A DNA stretch of 64,000 nucleotides from G965204755 sp965243415 (GTDB taxonomy: Bacteria > Acidobacteriota > Vicinamibacteria > Marinacidobacterales > Marinacidobacteraceae): the NCBI GenBank assembly GCA_965243415.1, contig OZ251549.1:1240001-1304000 (forward strand), given 5' to 3'. Below the pieces are notes generated by a model that saw nothing but the letters and a program-made list of their open reading frames with translations, did no database searches and was not told the origin of the DNA. Below, one piece after another: positions 44,063-53,633 of this stretch (positions are counted from its first letter, which is position 1; every line of letters starts with the position of its first letter). Position numbers and translations under genes: made by a program.

Positions 44063-44199
44063 GGTTCCCATCAGGCGGTCGGGAATCCTACCCGGTTCGA
44101 GCCCGCCGCGGACCCGGCCGGACCCGAGCCCTCCCGGCGCCCGCCGGGCCGGCGCCGGCGCGGCCGGCCGGGCGCCGGGAGAGCAAGCCGGGAGGGGGA

Positions 44200-47100
44200 T
44201 TACGCCGGATCGAGGGCGCCGCCTCCGGGGGCGGCCGCGGCCAGTTCCGCTTCCGGTTTCCGCTTCCGGCGCCGGGCCAGGGCCTCCGTGAAGTCGTCCA
44301 GGCTGTCGTAGGTGACCGGCACCACCACCAGCGTCAGCACCGTGGCCACGGTGAGCCCGAAGATCACCGCCACGCCCATCGAGGCCCAGAACTGCGAACT
44401 CTCGCCGCCGGTGGAGATGGAGAGCGCGAAGAAGTCGATGTTCAGCCCCAGGGTCAGCGGCACCAGTCCCAGCACCGTGGTGACCGCGGTCAGGAGCACC
44501 GGGCGCAGCCGGATGGACCCGGCCTCGACCACCGCCTCGTGCCGCTCCATCCCCTTCTCCCGCAGTTGCCGGATGAAGTCGCAGAGGACGATGGCGTTGT
44601 TCACCACGATCCCCGCCAGCGAGATCACCCCGATCCCGGTCATGATGATCCCGAAGGCGGTGCCGGTGATCATGAGCCCCCAGAGCACCCCGATCACCGA
44701 GAGCGCCACCGAGGTGATGATGGCCAGCGGCAGCACCAGCGAGTCGAACTGCGTCACCAGCACCATCAGGATGAGCAGGAGCGCGATCACGAAGGCCCGG
44801 GAGAGGAACTCGGTGGCCTGCTCCTGCTCGGCGTTCGCCCCGGAGAACTCCCAGCGGTAGCCCGGCGGCCAGGCCATCCCGTCGAGGACGCCGGCCACCT
44901 CTTCCCGGACGCTGGCTTCGGTGCGGCTGGACTCGCGGACCACATCGCCGCTGATCGTTGCCACCCGGTTCAGGTCCACCCGGCGCACCGCCGCCGGCCC
45001 CACCCCGTGGCGCAGTTCGGCCACCGAGCGGATGGGGATGGGCACCCCGTCCTCGTCGGGAACGGTGAGTTCGGCGATGTCGTCGAGCGACCGGCGCGCC
45101 TCGGGCGCGAGCCGCACCCGGATGTCGTGTTCGTCCTCGCCGACCCGGTACTTCGAGGCCTCGGCCCCGAGGATGCCGGTCTGGACGGTGGCGGCGATCA
45201 CCTGGGTGTTCACCCCGGAGCGCATCGCTTCTTCCCGGTCCACTTCGATCCGCAGTTCGGGTTTGCCCTCCTCCAGGTCGTCGTCGAGGTTGACCAGACC
45301 GGGGATCGGACGGATGCGGTCCTGGACTTCGGTCGCCAGCCGGCTGATCTCCTCGAGGTCGTCGCCGAGGATGCGCACCGAGACCGGCGCCCCGGTGGGC
45401 GGCCCGTCCTGCGGCGCGTCCACCTTGATGGTGGCCCCGACGATGTCGGCGAGCGCCCGCCGCACCCCTTCCATGGTGACGAAGGTGTCGCGCTGCTTCC
45501 GTTCGGTGCGTTCTTCCAGGTAGAGCGAGACCCGGCTCAGGTTCGGGCTGCCGCCGCTCCCGCCGCCCCCCCCGGGGTTCATGCTGAGCCCGGTGGAGCC
45601 CACATTGGCGATCTGGTGGAGCATGTCCGGGGTGTCTTCGGTGAAGTCCTCGATCCGGCGCACGATGTCGTCGGAAGACTCGAGGCTCGACCCCGCCGGC
45701 GCGGAGACATCCACGATGATCTGGCGCGGCTCCACTTCGGGGAACAACTCGACGCCCTTGCCCACCTGCAGGTAGATGGCGGCGGTTCCCACCAGGATGG
45801 CGCACATGGTCCAGATGACGCCGGAGCGGTGGTCGGTGAGGTACGGGCCGGCGCCGACCACCCGGCGGCCGAGGCTCCAGACCAGCCAGAAGACCCCCTG
45901 CAGGACGAAGGCGGCGACGCCGATGCCGCCGAGGACCGCCGCCACCGGGAAGAGCGCCTGGGTCTGCAGGAACATCCCGACCAGGCCGAGGGCGATCGCC
46001 GAACCGAGGAACGCGACGAAGGCCGCCGGCAGCGCCCAGTTCCGGCGGAACCAGCCGCGGGAGCCGGCGTCGGCGCCCGGGCGGAGCGCCCAGCGCAGCA
46101 GCCGGCGGTAGGCCCGGCGGAAGGCGTGTTCCTCGACCGGGCCGGAGCCGGAAGCGGCGCGGCGGCGGCGCGGGGGCGACATCAGGTGGGCGCAGAGCGT
46201 CGGGTTGATGATGAGCGCCACGAACAGCGAGGCGGCGAGGCCGATGATGAGCGTCACCGGCAGGTAGGACATGAAGTCCCCGATGATGCCGGGCCAGATC
46301 AGGAGCGGGGAGAAGGCGCAGAGGGTGGTGATGGTGGAGGCGATCACCGGGCGCGCCACTTCGACGGTCGCCTGGTAGGCGGCGGTGACGCCGGTGTCCC
46401 CGTGTTCCCGGTGGCGGTAGATGTTCTCCACGATCACGATGGCGTTGTCCACCAGCATTCCCAGCATCAGGATCAGGCTGAACAGCACCATCATGTTCAG
46501 CGTGTAGCCGATCCAGCCGAGCACGATGAACGAGAGCATCATGGAGAGCGGGATCGCCACGCCCACGAAGAACGAGTTGCGCAGGCCCACGAACGCCATC
46601 AGGCAGCCGACGACCAGCAGGAGACCGGAGATCACGTTGTTCTCCAGTTCGTTCACCATGCGCCGGATCTCCACCGAGATGTCCCCGATGACCGAGGCGG
46701 CGATCCCCGGCGGCAACTGCTCCTCCCAGCGGTCGAGTTCGGCGTTCACCCGGTCGGCGACTTCCACCAGGTTCGCCCCGGTGCGTTTCTCCACGGTGAG
46801 CGTGACCGACGGTTGGCGGTCCACCCGGGAGCGGCTGGCTTCGTCCTCGAAGGCGAATTCCACTTCCGCCACATCGCGGACGAAGACCGGCTGGCCCTCG
46901 CGCACCTTGACCACGAAGTCCTCGATCTCTTCCGGCCGGCGCACTTCCGCCGGCAGCCGCACCAGGTATTCCAGACCGCCGACGGCGATCTCGCCGCCCG
47001 GCACATTGCGGTTCTCCCGGGCCACCGCCAGGACCAGGTCGGAGAGGCCCAGTTCGAAGAAGGAGAGGCGTTTGGGGTCCACCTGGACATGGACTTCGCG

Positions 47101-47637
47101 TTCGCGGCCGCCGACGATGCTCACCCGGTTCACCCCGGGGATCGCTTCGAAGTCCTCCTGGATCTCCTCGGCGACTTCGGTGAGTTGCTGGACTCCCACC
47201 GGGCCGGAGAGGGTCACCAGCATGATCGGGAGTTGCGAGAAGTCCACATCCTGGACGCGCGGGTCTTCCGCTTCCACCGGCAGGTCCGGTTTCGCCAGAT
47301 CGACTTTCTCGCGCACGTTGGCGAGGGCGGTTTCCAGGTCCTGTTCCGGATTGAACTCGACCTCGATGCTGGAGAGGCCTTCGCTGGTGGTGGAGCGGAT
47401 CTCCTTGACTCCGGAGACCGCCTTCAACTCGGTTTCGATGGGACGGGTGACCAGCGTCTCCATGTCGGTGGGACTGACGCCGGGATAGATCGTGTACACC
47501 ACGACCAGCGGGATCTCGACCTCCGGGAACGATTCCCGCGGCAGCGACACATAGACGCCGACGCCGCCCAGACAGAGGATGAGGATGAGGAAATAGACCG
47601 ACAGCCGGTGCCGGATGGCGTAGCGCGTGGCTCTCAT
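44200..47637 (-). CDS. RND efflux pump (AcrB/HAE1-type inner-membrane component)
   Basis: 1145 residues, slightly longer than the usual ~1030. N-terminal RHRLSVYFLILILCLGGVGV and PRESFPEVEIPLVVVYTIYPG; twelve membrane helices in two groups (~12-1030), with GMLVDNAIVIVENIYRHRE in helix 4 carrying the proton-relay Asp and MTGIGVISLAGIVVNNAIVLCDFIRQ in the second half. Both periplasmic porter regions are present. There is a ~100-residue insertion after helix 6 (PPRRRRAASGSGPVEE and more hydrophobic segments), which adds extra membrane spans not seen in AcrB. It operates with the adaptor and TolC-like channel upstream. The transported compound is unknown. Confidence 0.9.
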   Translation of the reverse strand: MRATRYAIRHRLSVYFLILILCLGGVGVYVSLPRESFPEVEIPLVVVYTIYPGVSPTDMETLVTRPIETELKAVSGVKEIRSTTSEGLSSIEVEFNPEQDLETALANVREKVDLAKPDLPVEAEDPRVQDVDFSQLPIMLVTLSGPVGVQQLTEVAEEIQEDFEAIPGVNRVSIVGGREREVHVQVDPKRLSFFELGLSDLVLAVARENRNVPGGEIAVGGLEYLVRLPAEVRRPEEIEDFVVKVREGQPVFVRDVAEVEFAFEDEASRSRVDRQPSVTLTVEKRTGANLVEVADRVNAELDRWEEQLPPGIAASVIGDISVEIRRMVNELENNVISGLLLVVGCLMAFVGLRNSFFVGVAIPLSMMLSFIVLGWIGYTLNMMVLFSLILMLGMLVDNAIVIVENIYRHREHGDTGVTAAYQATVEVARPVIASTITTLCAFSPLLIWPGIIGDFMSYLPVTLIIGLAASLFVALIINPTLCAHLMSPPRRRRAASGSGPVEEHAFRRAYRRLLRWALRPGADAGSRGWFRRNWALPAAFVAFLGSAIALGLVGMFLQTQALFPVAAVLGGIGVAAFVLQGVFWLVWSLGRRVVGAGPYLTDHRSGVIWTMCAILVGTAAIYLQVGKGVELFPEVEPRQIIVDVSAPAGSSLESSDDIVRRIEDFTEDTPDMLHQIANVGSTGLSMNPGGGGGSGGSPNLSRVSLYLEERTERKQRDTFVTMEGVRRALADIVGATIKVDAPQDGPPTGAPVSVRILGDDLEEISRLATEVQDRIRPIPGLVNLDDDLEEGKPELRIEVDREEAMRSGVNTQVIAATVQTGILGAEASKYRVGEDEHDIRVRLAPEARRSLDDIAELTVPDEDGVPIPIRSVAELRHGVGPAAVRRVDLNRVATISGDVVRESSRTEASVREEVAGVLDGMAWPPGYRWEFSGANAEQEQATEFLSRAFVIALLLILMVLVTQFDSLVLPLAIITSVALSVIGVLWGLMITGTAFGIIMTGIGVISLAGIVVNNAIVLCDFIRQLREKGMERHEAVVEAGSIRLRPVLLTAVTTVLGLVPLTLGLNIDFFALSISTGGESSQFWASMGVAVIFGLTVATVLTLVVVPVTYDSLDDFTEALARRRKRKPEAELAAAAPGGGALDPA

Positions 47638-47695
47638 CGGTCGTTCGTCGGGGCGGGGGTCGGTTCGGCGGTCATCCGGCAGTCATGCGGGGGGT

Positions 47696-48991
47696 TCACC
47701 GGCCCGCCGGGTTCGCCGGGCCGGCGGCGGATGGCGCGTTGCCGGCGGCAGGCGGTGCGCTGCCGGCGGCCGGTGATTCGCTGCCGGCGGCCGGTGATTC
47801 GCCGCCGGCGGCCGGTGATTCGCCGCCGGCGGGCGGGGCGACGCGCACCGGCTGGCCGTCGAGCAGACTGCGGTGGCCGCCGACGATCAGCGTTTCGCCG
47901 ATCTCGAGGCCGGAGGTGATGACCACTCCCTCGCCCTCGTCCGGGCCGACGGTCACCAGGCGCTCTTCCGCCCGCCCGACGGTCCCGCTGCCGTTCTCGG
48001 CGGCGAACACGAACGCCAGCAGCGCGCCGTCCCGTTCCACCAGCAGGTCCCGCCCGACGACCACCGCGTCCCGATAGACGCGGCGTTCCAGCCGGGCGCG
48101 GACGATCAGCCCCGAGCGCAGCTCCCGGTCGGGGTTCGGCACTTCGATCTCGGCGGTGAAGTTCCGTCCCGGCCGTTCGGCGGCGGGAGCGATGTACCCG
48201 ATGCGCCCGGCGACCGCGCGGCCGCCGTAGGCGTCGAGGATCACTTCCGCCGGCGCGCCTTCGGCGAAGAAGGAGATGTCCTGCTCCGGGATGCCGACCG
48301 TGGCCACCAGCACCGAGGTGTCGTGGAGGGTCGCCACCGGGCTGCCCGGGCCCACCACTTCGCCGGGTTCCAGGTCCCGGCGCACCACCACCCCGTTCGC
48401 CGGGGAGGCGATGGTGGTGCGTTCGAACCGGAGGCGCGCCGACTCCACCCGGGCCAGCGCCCGGTTCAGGGTGGCTTCGGCGGTGTCCGCTTCCTGCTGC
48501 GGCCGCGCTTCCCGCTCCACCAGCGCCCGGGCGCGGTCGTGTTCGACCCGCGCCGCGGCCAGGTCGGCTTCGGCCTCGGCCAGGGCGGCCCCGAGGAGGT
48601 CCGAGCCGACCCGCGCCAGCGTCTGTCCGGCGCTCACCGAGTCGCCCTTGTCGAAGAGCACTTCCTCCACCCGGCCGCCCAGTTCGGCGGCGAGATGGAT
48701 CTCCGCCCGCGGTTCGAGCCGCCCGGAGATCTCCAGGGTGTCGGTCAGCGTTTCCGGGGTGAGCGGAGCGACTGCGACGGCGGTGCGGAAGGGATCCGTT
48801 CCGGCGGCGGCCTCCGCCGGGTTCGCCTCGGTCGCACCGGATTCCCCGCCGCAGCCGGCGGCGAAGGAGGCGGCCACGAGGACAGCCAGGAGGACGGCGG
48901 CGGTCAGGGTCGCGGGCCCCGCCGAAGCGGGAGGCGTCGGCCGCGGCGCGCGGGGGAGTCGGCCGCGAGCGGCGGCGGGGCTTTTCTTCAC
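47696..48991 (-). CDS. RND periplasmic adaptor (HlyD/MFP family) lipoprotein
   Basis: 431 residues from GTG 48991, with GAGGAG upstream and a 4-nt overlap with the channel gene stop. A lipoprotein signal (LVAASFAAGC) anchors it to the inner membrane. Adaptor landmarks: EISGRLEPRAEIHLAAELGGRV (starting barrel), a lipoyl-type half motif KGDSVSAGQTLARVG, a coiled-coil hairpin (~residues 145-195), then ASPANGVVVRRDLEPGEVVGPG and the membrane-proximal domain with GLEIGETLIVGGHRSLLDGQ. The last ~45 residues are a Pro/Ala/Gly/Ser repeat (GGESPAAGGESPAAG). It bridges the pump at 44200 and the TolC-like protein. Confidence 0.9.
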   Translation of the reverse strand: MKKSPAAARGRLPRAPRPTPPASAGPATLTAAVLLAVLVAASFAAGCGGESGATEANPAEAAAGTDPFRTAVAVAPLTPETLTDTLEISGRLEPRAEIHLAAELGGRVEEVLFDKGDSVSAGQTLARVGSDLLGAALAEAEADLAAARVEHDRARALVEREARPQQEADTAEATLNRALARVESARLRFERTTIASPANGVVVRRDLEPGEVVGPGSPVATLHDTSVLVATVGIPEQDISFFAEGAPAEVILDAYGGRAVAGRIGYIAPAAERPGRNFTAEIEVPNPDRELRSGLIVRARLERRVYRDAVVVGRDLLVERDGALLAFVFAAENGSGTVGRAEERLVTVGPDEGEGVVITSGLEIGETLIVGGHRSLLDGQPVRVAPPAGGESPAAGGESPAAGSESPAAGSAPPAAGNAPSAAGPANPAGR

Positions 48992-51039
48992 CGGGAGTTC
49001 TCCTCGGGTTCCGTATCGGGTCGATCGGGCCGGTCGGACGGGGGCGCCGCTCGGGAGCGTTCGGCCTCCGGGTCGCCGGTCGGCGCGGCGGCGGGTCGGG
49101 ATTCGGGAAGCGCCGGGCCGTTCTCCGCCGGGGCGGGGCGGAGCGGCGCGGCGGTCTCCGGGGCGGCGGCCGGCGGCGGGCGGGGCGGGTCGGCGGTCGC
49201 CGGGAACGGGGCGGTCAGCGGTTGCCGGTCGTTCGTCGGGTGGAGACAGTCGTTCGTCGGGCGGAGCCGGTCGCTCGTCTGGCGGAGCCGGGCGGCGGCG
49301 GCGACCGGGGAGGCGTCGGCGATCACCGAGTGGGGCGCATGCGCCGGGTAGCCCACCAGGAACTTCATCTCGGCGAGGGCCGCCAGCGCGTCGTGGGTGT
49401 TCCGCGCCAACTCCAACTCCACTTCGCGCCGGGCCTGCTCGGCCTCCTGCACGAAGAAGGCGGTTCCGGCGCCGGCTTCCCGCTCGGCTTCCGCCACCCG
49501 CTGCGCCTCGGCCGCTTCCTCGAGGGCCAGCGTCGCCTCCTCCAGCGCGGCGAGCGCGCCGTTCCAGTTCGCCGCCGCCTGGTGGAGGAACACTTCGAGG
49601 GTGGACTCGAACTCGTTCTGCTCCCACTCGCTCTGTGTTTGCTGGGAGCGGAGGGACGCCGCCCGGGAACGCCGCCCCAGGCCGTCGAAGAGGTTCCAGG
49701 TCAGGGTGACGCCGGCGTTCCAGTTGTGGAGGTCCAGGTCGTAGGTGTTCTCCACGGTGAAGGTGTTGATCCCGTAGGAGGCGTTCGCCCGCAGCACCGG
49801 GAGCGCGTCGGCGGCGTCGAGTTCCCGCCGGGTGGTCAGCAGGTCGCGGTCGAGCCGGTGGCGGCGGAGTTGCGGCCGGCGCAGCCCGGCGATCTCCATG
49901 AGCGCCGCCGGAGGCAGCACCCGGGGCAGCGGGTCGGGCAACTCGAGGGCGTCGAGCACCTCGATCTCCCGGTCCTGCTCCCGCCCCACCAGCGCGTTGA
50001 TCCCGGCCCGCTCCACCCGGAGAGCCTCGTCGGCGTCCGCCAGTTGCCGGCGCAGGCGGGAGACCGCCACCCGCTCCCGGAGGACTTCCAGCCGCGCCCC
50101 GGCCCCGAGTTCCAGCCGCTCCTGCGCCAATTCCAGACTCCGTTCCCGGGTGCCCAGGGCGCTTTCGAGCACTGCCTGCGTCCGTTCGCCGAGCAGGTAG
50201 GCGTAGAGGCGCGTGGCGGTGTCGCGGGCGATGCGGTTCTCGGCTTCGGCGAGATCGGTCGCCGCCAGGTCGCGCCCCAGTTCCACCCCGCGCATCGCCG
50301 GGCGGAAGCGGAAACTCCAGACCGTCTGCCGCAGATCGAAGTTCCAGAGGTAGGTGCCGAAAGTGAAGGCCCCGCCGAAGTCCGCGGGGTCGGCGTCACC
50401 GAAGCCCGGAGGCCCGCCGGCGGTGGGGTCTTCGAGGAGGCGCGAGAAGAAGGGGCTGTTGCGGAAACCGGGATCCCGGGTCTGCGCCGCCTGGAGAGTC
50501 AGGTCGAGTTGCGGCAGGTACTCGGCGCGTTCCGCCCGCACCAGCGAGGGGTACTCCGCCAGTTGCTCCCGGCGGCGGCGGACTTCCGGATGGAGGACGG
50601 TGGCCACCTCCACCGCCTGCGCGATGGTGAAGGCCAGCGTCTCCCGGTCGAGCAGGTCGCGGTACTGGTCGAGGGTCTGCTCCGGCAGCGTGTCCGACCG
50701 TTTGTGGGCGAAGTCGAAGTCGGCCGGCGCGGGCGGCTGGGCCGGTCGGGTCGCTGTCCGGGCCGGCTGACGGGCCGGTCGGGTCCGAGCGGCCGGCGCG
50801 GCCGGTACGGCGGCGCCGACCGGGAGAGCCCGGGCCCCGGCCGCCGCCGGCGGCGTCCGGAGCGCCGGGGCCGTCGGGCCGGGTCTCGCGGACGGCGCCC
50901 CCGGAGAAGCGGCGGCCATCGTTCCGGCCGACAGCAGCGCGACCGTCGCGGCGAAGAGGCCGGCGAAGGCCCTGGCGCGCCGCCCGAGCGGGGCCCGGGG
51001 CGCCTGAGGCAGCTGTCCGGCGGCGTCGCCGTCTTCCAT
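48988..51039 (-). CDS. TolC family outer-membrane channel
   Basis: 683 residues, long for the family because both ends carry Pro/Ala-rich tails: ~60 residues after the signal region and ~110 at the C-terminus. The TolC core (~residues 130-570) has the two repeated helix-barrel halves: TIAQAVEVATVLHPEVRRRR, LDLTLQAAQTRDPG, then NWNAGVTLTWNLFDGLGRRS and LELARNTHDALAALAEMKFLVGYP. ATG 51039 has CAGGAG at a good distance. It is the first gene of the efflux operon (channel, adaptor, pump), all on the minus strand with overlap or short gaps. Substrate specificity is unknown. Confidence 0.9.
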   Translation of the reverse strand: MEDGDAAGQLPQAPRAPLGRRARAFAGLFAATVALLSAGTMAAASPGAPSARPGPTAPALRTPPAAAGARALPVGAAVPAAPAARTRPARQPARTATRPAQPPAPADFDFAHKRSDTLPEQTLDQYRDLLDRETLAFTIAQAVEVATVLHPEVRRRREQLAEYPSLVRAERAEYLPQLDLTLQAAQTRDPGFRNSPFFSRLLEDPTAGGPPGFGDADPADFGGAFTFGTYLWNFDLRQTVWSFRFRPAMRGVELGRDLAATDLAEAENRIARDTATRLYAYLLGERTQAVLESALGTRERSLELAQERLELGAGARLEVLRERVAVSRLRRQLADADEALRVERAGINALVGREQDREIEVLDALELPDPLPRVLPPAALMEIAGLRRPQLRRHRLDRDLLTTRRELDAADALPVLRANASYGINTFTVENTYDLDLHNWNAGVTLTWNLFDGLGRRSRAASLRSQQTQSEWEQNEFESTLEVFLHQAAANWNGALAALEEATLALEEAAEAQRVAEAEREAGAGTAFFVQEAEQARREVELELARNTHDALAALAEMKFLVGYPAHAPHSVIADASPVAAAARLRQTSDRLRPTNDCLHPTNDRQPLTAPFPATADPPRPPPAAAPETAAPLRPAPAENGPALPESRPAAAPTGDPEAERSRAAPPSDRPDRPDTEPEENSR

Positions 51040-51483
51040 ATTCGGTTCTCCTGGGTGTTCCTGGATCGCGGTTGCGGTTGCTGTTGCTCTGTTGCCGGGG
51101 GCACTCTCGCGGCTGCTCCCGGCCCCGCCCGGAGTCGTCGTGGGGCGGCCCGGCCCGGGGCCGGGAAAGCGCCGCCGGCCGCCGGGAGGATCGTTCCCCG
51201 CTTCCGCCCGGCGGGCCCGGGATCGGCGGGCCGACCGAGTCGGGAGCTCCGGAGCGGTGCGGGGAACGGGGTGCGAGGAACCGGGGGGCTGCCCGCCTCT
51301 CAGCGGGATCGGGCGCCCCTGCGCCTACGACTCACGACCGCCACTTGTTCCGCCCGGCAGTCTAGCGTCCGCCCCCTGCGCCCCCGGCCGACAGGGGCCG
51401 CGCCCCCCGCCGGGCCCGCCGTTCCGGGCCGCTACTCTTGGCGTCCGAACGCGCCGGGCGACCCCGGCGCCGAACCAGTCAGG
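51040..51483. other. Divergent noncoding region
   Basis: About 440 bp between the start of the minus-strand efflux operon and the plus-strand kinase gene. It presumably holds promoters for both; a TACTCT hexamer at 51427-51432 is a possible -10 for the kinase, but I see no clear operator or repeat. Confidence 0.45.
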
Positions 51484-52302
51484 GTGGGCAGGATCCTCGT
51501 CATCGCCGGACCGAACGGCGCCGGCAAAACGACCTTCGCCTCGGAACTGCTGCCGAACGAAAGCGGCGGCCCGACCTTCGTGAACGCCGATGTCATCGCG
51601 GCGGAGCTGTCTCCGGAGGCGCCGGAACGGGCGGCTTTCGTGGCCGGCCGCCTCATGGTGCGGCGGCTGACGGAGTTGGCGGCGCGGGGGCGGGACTTCG
51701 CGTTCGAGACCACGCTCGCCGGACGGCGGTACGCGCGTTGGATTCCGGAGTGGCGCCGACAGGGCTATCGGGTCGAACTCTTCTACCTGCGGTTGCCGAA
51801 CCCCGAGATGGCGATCGCCCGCGTGCAGCGCCGGGTTCGGCAGGGCGGCCACGGGATTCCCGCTCCGGTGATCCGACGGCGCTTCGAGCGCAGCCGGGAC
51901 AACTTCGAGCACCTCTACCGTGACCTCGTGGATCTCCGGGCCGAATACGATGCCTCCGTGACGCCTGCGCACCCGTTGCGGGAGGGATCGCCCCAAGTGC
52001 GGCATCCGAAAATCCCGAAACACCCGCCGACCGCCAGAGACCGCCATCCCGTCCTGGTCCGGGCCGAGGCCGCGATGAAACGGGCCGGCGAGCGTGCCCG
52101 CCGGCTCGCCGCGGAGACGACGGGAGAACTCGTGGTGTTCGAGAACGGCCGGATCGTATGCGTGCCGGTCCCCCGGACCGAGGACCGAGAATCCGCATCC
52201 GTTGCCGAAGGCGCGAGCCAGCGGAACGCGTCCGTCGAGCGTCGCGGACCGGAGGCCGAGACCCCCGACCGGAGCGTCGAAGAGACTTCCGAGTCTCGAT
52301 GA
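51484..52302 (+). CDS. Zeta-toxin-like / COG4185 P-loop kinase
   Basis: 272 residues from GTG 51484. The N-terminus has Walker A IAGPNGAGKTTFASELL, then FVNADVIAAELSPEA (acidic residue of the substrate-binding pocket), the conserved AFETTLAGRRYARWI and a C-terminal region with RRRFERSRDNFEHLYRDLVD. This is the predicted ABC-type ATPase/zeta-toxin group, related to kinases that phosphorylate UDP-N-acetylglucosamine. No epsilon-type antitoxin is next to it. The C-terminal ~100 residues are Arg/Ala/Glu-rich and look disordered. It begins the accessory cluster up to 55512. Confidence 0.82.
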   Translation: MGRILVIAGPNGAGKTTFASELLPNESGGPTFVNADVIAAELSPEAPERAAFVAGRLMVRRLTELAARGRDFAFETTLAGRRYARWIPEWRRQGYRVELFYLRLPNPEMAIARVQRRVRQGGHGIPAPVIRRRFERSRDNFEHLYRDLVDLRAEYDASVTPAHPLREGSPQVRHPKIPKHPPTARDRHPVLVRAEAAMKRAGERARRLAAETTGELVVFENGRIVCVPVPRTEDRESASVAEGASQRNASVERRGPEAETPDRSVEETSESR

Positions 52303-52621
52303 CTCGCGCCGGCGCGGTCGTCTGAGGGCGGCGTGTCGGGAACTCCCGGGCAGGGCCGCCGGGTGCCCGGTTCCGTGTCGGCGGCCCGCCGCGAAACCGA
52401 CTCGGCCCATCGAAACGCCGCGCGGCGAACAACCTGACGACGGACTCCCGGAGGCGCCGGACGGAAATGACCCGCGACCTCCACTTACTCCGTCGGCCCG
52501 CCCGCCGGCCGGCACCGGGGCGCCCGGGCGCGCTCGGGGACCTGCCGCGTTACATTGCGCGGATGGTGCGCCAACCGACGGACGGCGCAGAAAGCAAGCC
52601 GATGGCGGGCGGGACTCCGGA
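52303..52621. other. Noncoding gap with a possible short leader
   Basis: About 320 bp between the kinase and the nucleotidyltransferase gene. Most has no feature. At 52551-52556 a TACATT hexamer lies 6 nt before ATG 52563, which starts a 22-codon open frame ending inside the next gene; this could be a translated leader. Confidence 0.45.
52551..52556 (+). promoter_or_regulatory. -10 hexamer TACATT, possible leaderless start
   Basis: TACATT, then GCGCGG and ATG 52563. The short frame from this ATG ends at TAG 52628-52630, overlapping ATG 52622 of the nucleotidyltransferase gene, so it could couple translation to it. Confidence 0.4.
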
Positions 52622-53065
52622 ATGCTCGTAGTCGAGGCGGAGGGCATGGAGAGAGGTCCGGTCAGCGCGTCGGCCGAGGGACGAGGACCTGCTCAGGGGT
52701 CCATTCCGGTTACGAAGCAGGTCCGACCGGTCGCGCCCGTGGACGCGTCGGTTCTCCGTCAGATGGCCCGGGCGATCGTGGACGAAGTGGATCCGGACCG
52801 GGTCATCCTCTTCGGTTCCCATGCCGGGCGAAGCGCCGGGCCCGATTCCGATGTCGATCTCATCGTGATCGAGCGGGAGCCCTTCGGCCCCGGGCGGAGT
52901 CGTCTCGATGAGATCGGGCGTCTCTACGGGGCGCTCTCGGGTTTCCTGGTTCCGAAGGACATCCTCGTGTTCAGCTGCGAGGAGGTCGAGCGCTGGCGGC
53001 ACTCCATCAACCATGTGCTCGCGCGGTCGCTTCGGGAAGGGGTGGTCCTGTATGAACGACCGTGA
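52622..53065 (+). CDS. MNT-type minimal nucleotidyltransferase (antitoxin of HEPN pair)
   Basis: 147 residues from ATG 52622; ATG 52646 is also possible and the conserved part begins later, at DASVLRQMARAIVDEVDPDR. The minimal nucleotidyltransferase motif is ILFGSHAGRSAGPDSDVDLIV, with the metal-binding aspartates of the S-D-x-D pattern, followed by a third acidic position in PKDILVFSCEEV. MNT proteins neutralise HEPN toxins, in the best-studied cases by adding AMP to them. Its end overlaps the HEPN gene start by 14 nt. The N-terminal ~40 residues are low-complexity. Confidence 0.83.
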   Translation: MLVVEAEGMERGPVSASAEGRGPAQGSIPVTKQVRPVAPVDASVLRQMARAIVDEVDPDRVILFGSHAGRSAGPDSDVDLIVIEREPFGPGRSRLDEIGRLYGALSGFLVPKDILVFSCEEVERWRHSINHVLARSLREGVVLYERP

Positions 53066-53437
53066 GTTGGCCCGCAGGCTGCTGGCCGCTGCCGAGAGGA
53101 AGTCGTCGCGCTGGGGCGGATGCTGGATGAACAGGCGTTCGCCGACCGGATCTTCGGCTTCCACGCGCAGCAGGCGGTGGAGAAGATGCTGAAGGCCTGG
53201 CTCTGTGTCCTCGGAGAGGAATACCCGCTCACCCACGATCTGGAACGCCTCGGGGCCTCGGTCGCGGCCCGGGCGCCCGAGGCCTCAGCCTTCCGGGATC
53301 TGCAGGAATACACGCCGTACGCCGGGACCCTTCGCTTCGAGGGGGACGAAGAGCGCGTCCCGCCGTTCGCCCGCGAAGCGGCAGTCCGCAGAATCCGTGA
53401 TCTGCGGGAGGTCGTTCGGGGAATCGTGCCCGCATAG
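53052..53437 (+). pseudogene. HEPN-domain toxin gene, probable one-base frameshift
   Basis: From ATG 53052 the frame reads MNDRELARRLLAAAE, a typical HEPN first helix, and then runs out of register. The rest of the domain is in another frame: EEVVALGRMLDEQAFADRIF, FHAQQAVEKMLKAWL, then TPYAGTLRFEGDE and an end at 53437. Joining the two at about 53094-53099 (one missing base, or a -1 slip) gives a complete ~128-residue HEPN protein of the nucleotidyltransferase-paired class. Alternatively, translation begins at ATG 53120, giving 105 residues without the first helix. It lies 14 nt inside the end of the nucleotidyltransferase gene, the usual arrangement. Confidence 0.7.
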
Positions 53438-53633
53438 AGGCCGTACCGGGCACCCGAGAGCCGGTTCCGAGTAGGGGACGGCGCCGGAGCGTCTCGTCGA
53501 GCGGGGTCGCGAGATAGGCTGAGGGCGGCGGTCGGTCCGGAACGGGCCGGCGCCTCCGAGGCGGGGAATGGATTCCGCGTCGGAAGGGTCGGGCGACGGC
53601 GGGGCCGCGGCCGGAAAGGAGGAGACGACGGCG

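Noticed and set aside
41070..47919. Two very long plus-strand open frames (about 1070 and 1770 codons) opposite dnaX, tRNA-Ser and the RND pump
   Set aside because: They are antisense shadows of high-GC genes; their products are low-complexity and cross a tRNA gene.
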